A DNA stretch of 8,289 nt from Hyphomicrobiales bacterium (GTDB lineage Bacteria; Pseudomonadota; Alphaproteobacteria; Rhizobiales; GCA-2746425). Position numbers and translations under genes: made by a program. Under the pieces are notes generated by a model. The model had not been told where the DNA came from and searched no databases. It worked only from the letters and a program-made list of their open reading frames with translations. The DNA is taken from the NCBI GenBank assembly GCA_002746425.1, contig NVXB01000035.1, forward strand, positions 28,070-36,358. Direction: 5' to 3'. Below, in pieces: positions 1 to 6,056 of the stretch (the first letter of the stretch is position 1; each line of letters starts with the position of its first letter).

Positions 1-600
1 GCCAACAACGCTGGTATAGGAACCCTTGATGTTGGTGACAAAGGCGGCCGCAAGGCCCTGAATGGCATAGCCACCCGCTTTGCCGCGCCACTCATTGGTG
101 GCGATATAGGCATCAACTTCAGACCGGCTGATATTTTTAAAGCGAACTTTGGTTTCCACCATCCGCCGGCGCACGCCACCACGAGGGGTGATGAGCGTCA
201 TACCGGTATACACCCGGTGCGCCCGGCCAGAGAGCCTTTCCAGACAATCGGCTGCCTGATCGACAGATTCGGCCTTTGGCATAATCCGGCGGCCAATCGA
301 CACAACGGTATCGGCGGCCAGAATATAAGCTTTTTCATAAGGCACGACATTGGCCGCGCCTTCACGCCCGGCCTCTGCCTTGGCAGCATTGGTCAACGCA
401 ATAAGCGCCGTGCGTGCGGTTTGAGCCTTGGAACGGGCAAGCCGAGCCGCCAGGGCGCGCGGGCTTTCCCGCCGACGCGGCGTCTCATCCAGATCAACGG
501 GCTGCAAACTATCCGGCTCAATGCCAATTTGTTGCAACAGCGCAAGGCGCCGCGGCGACGCGGACGCTAGAATGAGTTTAGGTGAACCTTTGGCAGCCAT
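1..600 (-). CDS. maf: Maf-family nucleotide pyrophosphatase, C-terminus cut off by the left edge
   Basis: Maf proteins are cytoplasmic pyrophosphatases that hydrolyse non-canonical or selected nucleoside triphosphates to monophosphates and are linked to house-cleaning and septum control. The 200 visible codons carry the family landmarks in order: the substrate-binding loop LASASPRR (residues 11-18), DETP (38-41), the catalytic-region ADTVV with Asp97, SGRAHRVYTG (124-133) and WRGKAGGYAIQG (171-182). The ATG at 600-598 is preceded directly by an in-frame stop (TAA at 603-601), so it is the first possible ATG. No strong Shine-Dalgarno is visible. It starts 39 nt after infA ends, so the two are probably co-transcribed. 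A stretch of about 15 residues before ADTVV (roughly 71-88) looks longer than in the rhizobial Maf proteins I recall. The reading frame is open to position 1. Which subfamily substrate it uses (dTTP/UTP or 7-methyl-GTP type) cannot be settled from this fragment. Confidence 0.95.
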   Translation of the reverse strand, partial: MAAKGSPKLILASASPRRLALLQQIGIEPDSLQPVDLDETPRRRESPRALAARLARSKAQTARTALIALTNAAKAEAGREGAANVVPYEKAYILAADTVVSIGRRIMPKAESVDQAADCLERLSGRAHRVYTGMTLITPRGGVRRRMVETKVRFKNISRSEVDAYIATNEWRGKAGGYAIQGLAAAFVTNIKGSYTSVVG

Positions 601-639
601 TTAGAACCAGATGGTTAGAAGCGCCAAGCGCCATCAAAA

Positions 640-858
640 TTATTTAAAGCGGTAGGTAATGCGCCCTTTGGTAAGGTCATAAGGCGTCATTTCAACCAAA
701 ATATTGTCACCAGCCAACACCCGAATACGGTTCTTCCGCATGCGGCCCGCTGTGTGCGCAATAATAACGTGATCATTTTCAAGCTTCACGCGGAACATCG
801 CGTTTGGCAACAATTCGGTGACCACACCGGGGAACTCAAGTACTTCTTCCTTAGCCAT
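640..858 (-). CDS. infA: Translation initiation factor IF-1
   Basis: This 72-residue protein is a standard bacterial IF-1. It is a single OB-fold that binds the A site of the 30S subunit and works with IF-2 and IF-3 during initiation. The sequence opens MAKEEVLEFPGVVTELLPNA, carries MFRVKLEN and the basic RMRKNRIRVLAGD loop in the middle, and ends LTKGRITYRFK, which is close to textbook along its whole length. The start is supported by AAGGA on the minus strand (868-864), 5 nt before the ATG. The maf gene follows 39 nt downstream on the same strand, a pairing common in alphaproteobacteria. No truncation or odd residue is seen. Confidence 0.98.
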   Translation of the reverse strand: MAKEEVLEFPGVVTELLPNAMFRVKLENDHVIIAHTAGRMRKNRIRVLAGDNILVEMTPYDLTKGRITYRFK

Positions 859-863
859 AGGAA

Positions 864-868
864 TCCTT
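864..868 (-). promoter_or_regulatory. Ribosome binding site of infA
   Basis: AAGGA on the minus strand lies 5 nt before the infA ATG at 858. It is a near-ideal Shine-Dalgarno and fixes the start of IF-1. Confidence 0.75.
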
Positions 869-1006
869 CATTTGACAATAAACATCGACCTTAAAACAGG
901 CCGATTTGTATACATTTAGTGCAGAATTGCCGCTATCCAAGGATAGTTTTCACACTGCTTTGCGGCTCTGTTATCAGATTGCGAGGCAAAGGTCATCTTT
1001 TTCGAA

Positions 1007-1026
1007 AAGTAAATTGCATTTTACTT
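1007..1026 (-). terminator. Weak candidate terminator after the DUF2798 gene
   Basis: Read on the minus strand, AAGTAAA pairs with TTTACTT (7 bp) around a 6-nt centre, followed by only two further T residues. It sits 36-55 nt beyond the stop codon of the small gene at 1062-1283. The stem is AT-rich and the T-run is short, so it could equally be a protein-binding dyad. Confidence 0.25.
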
Positions 1027-1061
1027 GAATGCCTATGCCCAACAACGCCAGGCGGGGACGC

Positions 1062-1283
1062 TCAGCTTCGCACGCATTTACCAACAAGGCGTTTGACGAT
1101 GGGCGACGCGATCAGCATCACCGGATAGGCGACCACCCAAGTGAAGACCCAAGACCCCATCCATAAACCGACAAAACTGTCTTCCATGCCACTGGCACGA
1201 TAGGTGGCGATACCCGAGACGATAAACGTCATAAAACCAGACAGAAAAAGGCTGAATAAATAGGGTGCGAAACGCGGATGCAT
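1062..1283 (-). CDS. Small two-helix membrane protein, DUF2798-like
   Basis: This 73-residue protein is predicted to sit in the inner membrane, with one hydrophobic helix at about 8-28 and a second at about 42-64, and a short basic tail (VKRLVGKCVRS). The pattern of an early FLSGFMTFIVSGIATYR segment, then GLWMGSWVFTWVVAYPVMLIASPIVKRLV, matches my recollection of the DUF2798 family, whose function is unknown. I chose the ATG at 1283 rather than the in-frame GTG at 1295 because GAGG at 1293-1290 lies 6 nt before the ATG, and the GTG start would bury that site inside the coding region. It is divergent from the AEC transporter at 1552 and stands alone as a transcription unit. No catalytic residues are visible. 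Confidence 0.75.
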   Translation of the reverse strand: MHPRFAPYLFSLFLSGFMTFIVSGIATYRASGMEDSFVGLWMGSWVFTWVVAYPVMLIASPIVKRLVGKCVRS

Positions 1284-1551
1284 AAGTAACCTCACAGTTT
1301 TACCTGCAATACGCGCCCGTTAGACAGGACGCAATGCCGATTGAAAAAGACAGCAAAACATTGGCTCAAATTCTCTTTTAGGTATACATTATCAAACACC
1401 CATAACAACCTGTAATATATAATCATATTATACAATAACTCACCACATATCAGCCCAAAAGTTATATGGTCGCATCATCTCTCTATACGTTTCACCAAGA
1501 TTGTTCTAATTCAACGACGCTGTCTTAATCCCCCTATAGGTCTCCCATTCT
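1284..1551. promoter_or_regulatory. AT-rich divergent intergenic region between the DUF2798 gene and the AEC transporter
   Basis: This 268-nt stretch holds no gene and should carry both divergent promoters. Perfect TATAAT hexamers occur on the plus strand at 1418-1423 and on the minus strand at 1432-1427, facing outward and 3 nt apart. Both lie inside an imperfect dyad, TGTA-N16-TACA, at 1411-1434. Neither has a good -35 at 16-18 nt. A second plus-strand candidate is TTGGCT (1361-1366), 16 nt, then TATACA (1383-1388). Either would leave a leader of more than 100 nt before the transporter. I see no riboswitch-like structure in it. Confidence 0.45.
1290..1293 (-). promoter_or_regulatory. Ribosome binding site deciding the DUF2798 start
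   Basis: GAGG on the minus strand is spaced 6 nt from the ATG at 1283. It supports that start over the GTG at 1295, which overlaps the site itself. Confidence 0.6.
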
Positions 1552-2490
1552 GTGATTGAAATTCTACTGTTGACCATTCCGGTCTATCTGCTGGTGGCGC
1601 TTGGCTATGCGGCTGTGCGCTCAAATTATGTCACCGCCGATAGCATTAAGCCGCTGGGCCTGTTTGTTGTGCGTATCTGCGTCCCTGTCCTGATTTTTGG
1701 TGCCGTCACGCGCAGCGGTGGTGGCGGGGCGCAAGCTCTCAATTGGAGCTACATCGGAGGCTATCTGTTGGCGTCACTGATTGTGCAACTGCTTGGCACC
1801 ATGGTGATGTGGAAATTGCTGCGCCAGTCCTTGTCGCTATCATGGATTAGCAGCATCGGCATTTCCGCCTCAAACAGCATTTATTTCGGCTTGCCGATCG
1901 CCAGCATGGTGTTTGGCGATATCGCCATTTCCGCCCTTGCCTGGTGCATCGTTGTGGAAGTTATTGTGATTATTCCGCTGGCCCTGACCCTTGCAGATAC
2001 TTTTGGGCGGGAAAGCAAGTCAATTGGCGATAGCTTGATAAATGTGGCCAAAAGCCTGGCCACCAACCCGCTGGTACTTTCTCTGGCTGCCGCCATGGTG
2101 TTTTTGGCCACTGGCTGGAGCATTCCCGGTACAATTCAGCGCGCCATGGATATGCTGGTTGCGGTTGCCCCCGGCGCTGCGCTTTTTGTCGTTGGCGGCA
2201 CGGTTGCCAGCTATCCCATCAACGGCTTGTGGAAAGAAACCGCTGTTATCGGCACCGGCAAGCTGATTGTGCACCCGATACTGGCCTATTTTTGCCTGTC
2301 GGCCATGCCCGGTTTGGATAAGGAATTAATCCAGATTGGCGTGCTGTTTGCATCGGTGCCAATGCTGACCATCTTCCCCATATTCGCCCAAAAACATGGC
2401 GGTGAAATGCTGGCCTCGACCTCTTTGATCGTGACGACAGTTGCCTCATTCGTGACGGTCAATATTTTGATGTGGATGATGCTGGGTTAA
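1552..2490 (+). CDS. AEC-family transporter (auxin efflux carrier/malonate permease-like)
   Basis: This 312-residue inner-membrane protein is hydrophobic nearly throughout and has the usual length for bacterial members of the AEC family (PF03547), which includes MdcF-like organic acid carriers. The opening MIEILLLTIPVYLLVALGYAAVR, the KPLGLFVVRICVPVLIF segment, the ASNSIYFGLPIASMVFG segment (helix four region) and the TIFPIFAQKHGGE-to-C-terminal helix pair are characteristic. About ten membrane helices, split by a polar loop near residues 145-165, fit the fold. The start is a GTG at 1552, chosen because the protein begins there exactly as family members do. The Shine-Dalgarno is weak (AGG, 11 nt upstream). 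The substrate cannot be read from sequence; small organic acids are the family's usual cargo. It runs convergent to the sugar operon and belongs to no visible operon, so a role in that pathway is not implied. Confidence 0.88.
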   Translation: MIEILLLTIPVYLLVALGYAAVRSNYVTADSIKPLGLFVVRICVPVLIFGAVTRSGGGGAQALNWSYIGGYLLASLIVQLLGTMVMWKLLRQSLSLSWISSIGISASNSIYFGLPIASMVFGDIAISALAWCIVVEVIVIIPLALTLADTFGRESKSIGDSLINVAKSLATNPLVLSLAAAMVFLATGWSIPGTIQRAMDMLVAVAPGAALFVVGGTVASYPINGLWKETAVIGTGKLIVHPILAYFCLSAMPGLDKELIQIGVLFASVPMLTIFPIFAQKHGGEMLASTSLIVTTVASFVTVNILMWMMLG

Positions 2491-2497
2491 TCAGCAT

Positions 2498-2532
2498 AAA
2501 AAAAGGGCCACATCTTTTACAAGACGTGGCCC
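2498..2532 (-). terminator. Rho-independent terminator of the sugar-catabolism operon
   Basis: On the minus strand a GGGCCAC/GTGGCCC stem (2532-2526 with 2511-2505) extends through one mismatch into a further 4-bp TCTT/AAGA stem around a 4-nt loop. Seven T residues (2504-2498) follow directly. It begins 21 nt after the stop codon of the semialdehyde dehydrogenase gene. On the plus strand the same hairpin is not followed by a T-tract, so it terminates mainly the minus-strand operon. For the transporter ending at 2490 it may act at best as a weak 3' hairpin. Confidence 0.9.
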
Positions 2533-2553
2533 CCAATTACGTTGTTTGAACGA

Positions 2554-4068
2554 TTAAGTCAGATCAGCAGGCAGAATGGCCGCTGACATGTTTTGGTAGC
2601 AAACCGGACGCAGGAAGCGGCGGATGGACATTGTGCCAACAGATGTTGCGCCAAAGTTGGTTGATGCGGGGTATGGGCCGCCATGAACCATGGTGTCGGA
2701 AACTTCCACGCCAGTCGGGAAGCCATTGGCTAGCAAACGGCCAGCTTTACGCTCCAGAATAGGCATCAGCTTACGGGCATTGTCATTGTCGCCCTCATCC
2801 ATATGCAAGGTGCAGGTCAATTGGCCCTGCAGGCTTTTTGCAACGGCAACCATCTCATCCATATCAGCAACTTCAACAATCAGGCCGAGCGGTCCAAAGA
2901 CCTCTTCACCCAAAAGCTCGTTGGCGAGCCACTCTTTGCCAGTTGTGGCAAACAGATAAGGCGTTGCGTTGCGCAGATCACATGTTGTGGTCAGCAGTTC
3001 CTGGACACCAGAAGCGCCGGAAATACGGTCGCGGCCATCGCGATAAGATTGTGCAATGCCATCTGTCAGCATGGTCTGTGAACCCATTGGCTCCAGAGCT
3101 TTTGTAGCAGCAGCACGGAACGCATCGGCATCAGAGCCCGCAAGAACCACAGCAACGCCAGGGTTGGTGCAGAACTGGCCAGCGCCCATAGTGAGGGAAC
3201 CTGCCCAGCCACTGGCGATAGCATCGCCGCGTGCAGCCAGCGCATCTGGCAGCAAGAACATTGGATTAACGGAGCCCAACTCACCAAAGAATGGAATGGG
3301 CGTTGGACGTGCAGCGCAAAGATCAAACAATGCGCGGCCACCACCAAGAGAGCCGGTAAAGCCAACAGCGTTGATCAGCGGGTGCTGCACCAAAGCTGTA
3401 CCAACATCGCGCTTGCCGCCCTGAATGAGGCTAAACACGCCGGGATGAAGACCAAGAGCCTTGATGGCGGCATCAATGGCATCAGCTACGATTTCGGCAG
3501 TGCCGGGATGTGCTGAGTGGCCTTTAACAACAACCGGGCAACCAGCGGCCAAAGCAGCGGCTGTATCGCCGCCAGCAGTGGAGAAGGCCAATGGGAAATT
3601 GGAGGCGCCAAACACAGCCACAGGGCCGATTGGGCGCTGAACCATGTGCAATTCGGGGCGCGGAATGGGCGCACGATCAGGCAGAGCCTCATCATGGCGG
3701 CGGTCCAGATAATCACCCTGCAAAATATGGCTTGCGAACAGACGCAGCTGACCGGTTGTGCGGCCACGTTCGCCCTGCAAACGACCTTCTGGAAGGCCGG
3801 TTTCGGAGGTGCCTATTTCTGTAATCTCATCGCCGCGCTTGTCAATTTCATCGGCAATGCGGTTCAAAAACTCAGCGCGTTGCTCACGCGTGGAGTAGCC
3901 ATAGCTCCAAAATGCTTCTTCAGCGGCTTCCGCAGCAGCATTAACATGCGCCGGTGTGCCAACTGGATAGTCGAAGGCTGTTCCGTGGGCAGGGCTGGAC
4001 TTAAAGGTGGTGTCACCAGCAACCCAGTTGCCCGCGATCAAATGTTTACCCTTAGGGGTGAAGCTCAT
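2554..4068 (-). CDS. 2-Ketoglutarate semialdehyde (2,5-dioxovalerate) dehydrogenase
   Basis: This 504-residue NAD(P)-dependent aldehyde dehydrogenase should oxidise 2-ketoglutarate semialdehyde to 2-oxoglutarate (EC 1.2.1.26), the last step of non-phosphorylating pentose and hexarate breakdown. Catalytic landmarks are all present: oxyanion-hole Asn157 in FGASNFPLAF, cofactor-binding Lys182 in VVKGHSAHPGT, GFTGS (236-240), general base Glu263 in FGELGSVNPMF, nucleophile Cys300 in GAGQFCTNPG, and EEVFGP (389-394). The FGELGSVNP and GQFCTNPG forms, instead of the LELGGKNP and GQVC of generic aldehyde dehydrogenases, are typical of this semialdehyde dehydrogenase branch. It starts at the ATG at 4068 behind GAGGAAG (4083-4077), 30 nt after the sugar dehydrogenase gene ends, and is last in the operon before the terminator. 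A hexarate (glucarate/galactarate) role is the alternative, but the neighbours favour a pentose. Confidence 0.9.
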   Translation of the reverse strand: MSFTPKGKHLIAGNWVAGDTTFKSSPAHGTAFDYPVGTPAHVNAAAEAAEEAFWSYGYSTREQRAEFLNRIADEIDKRGDEITEIGTSETGLPEGRLQGERGRTTGQLRLFASHILQGDYLDRRHDEALPDRAPIPRPELHMVQRPIGPVAVFGASNFPLAFSTAGGDTAAALAAGCPVVVKGHSAHPGTAEIVADAIDAAIKALGLHPGVFSLIQGGKRDVGTALVQHPLINAVGFTGSLGGGRALFDLCAARPTPIPFFGELGSVNPMFLLPDALAARGDAIASGWAGSLTMGAGQFCTNPGVAVVLAGSDADAFRAAATKALEPMGSQTMLTDGIAQSYRDGRDRISGASGVQELLTTTCDLRNATPYLFATTGKEWLANELLGEEVFGPLGLIVEVADMDEMVAVAKSLQGQLTCTLHMDEGDNDNARKLMPILERKAGRLLANGFPTGVEVSDTMVHGGPYPASTNFGATSVGTMSIRRFLRPVCYQNMSAAILPADLT

Positions 4069-4098
4069 GATTATTTCTTCCTCAACGCAGAAGCGAAT

Positions 4099-5022
4099 TC
4101 AAAAATGGAAAGGTGCCACCACAATTCGGCGGCCAAGCGTGAATGCATCCGCCACATGTACCATTGGGGACAAGTCAACGTCGCTTTTTCCATTCGCGAC
4201 CAACTGTGCCATGCGGTGATACAATGCGGCATATTCTCTATCGGGTCCCTCTTGGACCAGATTATCATTGATATAGAGCGTCGCCCCCCCATTGGAAAGG
4301 TGCAACTTGCCATCATTTGTCACCACATCAATATCCCATGTTTGCCGCCCCTCGTGACGCCAATCAAACACGGCATTGACGGGCGCGCCGCCGGGATAAT
4401 CAAACACAAGATTTGCTGCAATGGGCGTGTCACGGTTTTCGGGAAACTCTAACTCAGCGGAAGATAAATGCACCTGCTGGGGCAGGATTTCGGTGAGCAC
4501 TGACAAGGCGTTGATGCCGGGATCGAACACACCAAGGCCGCCCGCCTGCCATATCCATTCCTGGCCGGGGTGCCAGCGTCGCACATCCTCTTTCCAGACG
4601 ATTTCAACACTGGTGATAGTGCGGTCTTGCAGCCATGTTTTGGTCGCTTCCACAGCGTTGGCATAACGCGAGTGCCAAGTGGCGAAAAGCGTGACGCCAG
4701 CATCCTTGGCCAACGCCTCCAGCTTGTGGCATTCGCTGAGTGTCGCGCCCGGTGGTTTTTCCAGCATGACATGACGCCCGGCTTTCAGCGCGGCCTCGGC
4801 ATAGGCAAAGCGCGGTTGGGGCGGAATGGCCAGCGAGATAGTTTTGATATCTGGGCGCGCCGCCAGCAACGCATTCAGCTCGGTATAACTTTCAACGCCG
4901 TCGACGGAGGCATTTCGGCTAACCGTTGCGGCCAGCTCCCACTCGCTACCCGCTTGAATCGATGGAATATGTTGGTCCACAGCGATTTTGCCGATGCCAA
5001 CCAACGCGATTTTTTCTGCCAT
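4099..5022 (-). CDS. L-arabinose/D-galactose 1-dehydrogenase (Gfo/Idh/MocA family)
   Basis: This 307-residue cytoplasmic NAD(P)-dependent dehydrogenase should oxidise the anomeric carbon of L-arabinose or D-galactose to the lactone, the first step of the oxidative pathway. The Rossmann motif is GIGKIA (9-14) and the catalytic EKPPGATLSE follows (Lys89). WHSRYANAV (116-124), KEDVRRWHPGQEWIW (144-158) and GGLGVFDPGINALS (Asp167, Asn171) line the active site. These blocks and the length match, from memory, the characterised Azospirillum brasilense L-arabinose 1-dehydrogenase very closely; that enzyme also takes D-galactose. GAGG (5036-5033) lies 10 nt before the ATG. The gene follows the GguC-family gene by 34 nt and precedes the semialdehyde dehydrogenase by 30 nt. 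The latter argues for arabinose as the main substrate, since galactose normally drains through an aldolase rather than to 2-oxoglutarate. Confidence 0.9.
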   Translation of the reverse strand: MAEKIALVGIGKIAVDQHIPSIQAGSEWELAATVSRNASVDGVESYTELNALLAARPDIKTISLAIPPQPRFAYAEAALKAGRHVMLEKPPGATLSECHKLEALAKDAGVTLFATWHSRYANAVEATKTWLQDRTITSVEIVWKEDVRRWHPGQEWIWQAGGLGVFDPGINALSVLTEILPQQVHLSSAELEFPENRDTPIAANLVFDYPGGAPVNAVFDWRHEGRQTWDIDVVTNDGKLHLSNGGATLYINDNLVQEGPDREYAALYHRMAQLVANGKSDVDLSPMVHVADAFTLGRRIVVAPFHF

Positions 5023-5056
5023 GAAAGCAAATCCTCAATTCAGCTATGCGTATTGA

Positions 5057-6052
5057 TCAAAGTTTGGAGACAGTCACCGCGCGGTCATCCTGCGGCAACT
5101 CAGCCAGTGTGTTGACCAGTGGCACGCCAAAACCGGGCGCTGAAATCTCAAACACATCACCAGCTTGCGTGCGAATACCATCACCAAATGACAGCGTTGC
5201 AGTGCCAAACATATGCACATGCAAATCGCCCGGCTGGCAGAATTGTGTATACTTGAAGTGATGATGCTCAAGATTGGCCAAGGTGTGCGACATATTGGCT
5301 TCACCCGATAAAAACGGCTTTTGCCACAGCTCTTTGCCATCACGCATGATGCGGCTGGTGCCCTCAACATTTTGTGGCAGATCACCAACCAGAATTTCCG
5401 GGCCGAATGAGGCCGGGCGCAATTTGGAATGCGCCAGATACAGATAGTTGACCCGCTCCATAATATGGTCGGAAAACTCGTTGCTCAGCGCAAAGCCAAC
5501 GCGAAACGGTGTGCCATCCTTGCCGATGACATAAATGCCCGCCATTTCCGGCTCTTCACTGCCATCATCCGCAAAACCGGGAGATGTCAGTGGTTGGCCG
5601 GGCGCAACGGCCATTGTGCCATTGCCCTTGTAAAACCATTCCGGCTGCACACCGATGGCACCAGCCTCTGGCCGGCCATCCTCAACGCCCATGCGGAACA
5701 TCTTCATGGAATCGGTCAGTTCAATTTTTTCCGATTCACCCTCAGCATGCATCGCAGCTCTGGTTGAGGCAGATCCAAGGTGAGTAAGGCCCGTGCCCGT
5801 CAAATGCATATGCGCAGGGTCTGGATGCTGGATCGGCAGCGTAAAGCGGCCATCTGCGGCCAGCGCCTCAACATCAACGGCGGAGCCGAGTTGATAGGAC
5901 GCAATGCAATCGGCAAGGGTTTTGCCCTGATCGATGGCTTCAAGAACCAGCGCGTAGACGCTTTTTGCGCCCTGCACGATATAGGCCTCGCTGCCACTTC
6001 TGGCGACAACGCTAATTTTGCCTGCATCGTCAATTATTTGAGAAATCAGCAT
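5057..6052 (-). CDS. gguC: GguC/AraD1-family protein of the FAH superfamily, putative 2-keto-3-deoxy-sugar-acid dehydratase
   Basis: This 331-residue protein resembles GguC of the Agrobacterium chvE-gguABC locus and has the fumarylacetoacetate-hydrolase fold in its C-terminal half. The EEPEMAG motif (166-172) offers acidic residues Glu167 and Glu169 as metal ligands. It is followed by VGFALSNEFSDHIMERVNYL (185-204), then FGTATLSFGDGIRTQAGDVFEISAPGFG (282-309), the usual closing part of the fold. Members of this superfamily include hydrolases and 2-keto-3-deoxy-arabinonate dehydratases. Given flanking sugar dehydrogenase and ketoglutarate semialdehyde dehydrogenase genes, I infer that it dehydrates 2-keto-3-deoxy-L-arabinonate to the semialdehyde. 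The start is the ATG at 6052, 4 nt after the permease stop, with AGGGG 7 nt upstream; the longer frame from 6085 would overlap the permease. Family assignment is firm, exact reaction less so. Confidence 0.85.
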   Translation of the reverse strand: MLISQIIDDAGKISVVARSGSEAYIVQGAKSVYALVLEAIDQGKTLADCIASYQLGSAVDVEALAADGRFTLPIQHPDPAHMHLTGTGLTHLGSASTRAAMHAEGESEKIELTDSMKMFRMGVEDGRPEAGAIGVQPEWFYKGNGTMAVAPGQPLTSPGFADDGSEEPEMAGIYVIGKDGTPFRVGFALSNEFSDHIMERVNYLYLAHSKLRPASFGPEILVGDLPQNVEGTSRIMRDGKELWQKPFLSGEANMSHTLANLEHHHFKYTQFCQPGDLHVHMFGTATLSFGDGIRTQAGDVFEISAPGFGVPLVNTLAELPQDDRAVTVSKL

Positions 6053-6056
6053 ATCA

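Larger units (their letters stand above)
859..1061. other. Intergenic region upstream of infA, with several short dyads
   Basis: No convincing gene lies in this 203-nt stretch. It should hold the infA promoter (minus strand), but I see no clear -35/-10 pair. The best TATACA-like box on the minus strand, around 912-907, has no good partner. Three dyads are visible: TGTATACA at 907-914, CTATCC-AA-GGATAG at 933-946, and an AT-rich imperfect palindrome at 1007-1026. The last is close to the 3' end of the DUF2798 gene. Reading frames here have no family resemblance. Confidence 0.6.

Noticed and set aside
217..570. Plus-strand open frame of 117 codons at the left end
   Set aside because: It lies entirely opposite maf, whose motifs are intact across the same bases.
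605..616. AACCA-GA-TGGTT dyad between infA and maf as a terminator
   Set aside because: The arms are 5 bp with a 2-nt centre and no T-tract; it does not look like a terminator, and the two genes are probably co-transcribed.
919..1128. Plus-strand open frame of 69 codons upstream of infA and over the end of the DUF2798 gene
   Set aside because: No family resemblance, no good ribosome binding site, and it overlaps the supported small membrane gene on the other strand.
3517..4452. Long plus-strand open frame of 311 codons opposite the semialdehyde dehydrogenase and sugar dehydrogenase genes
   Set aside because: It is antisense to two strongly supported enzyme genes, spans their junction, lacks any recognisable domain and has a cysteine- and asparagine-rich composition typical of a shadow frame.
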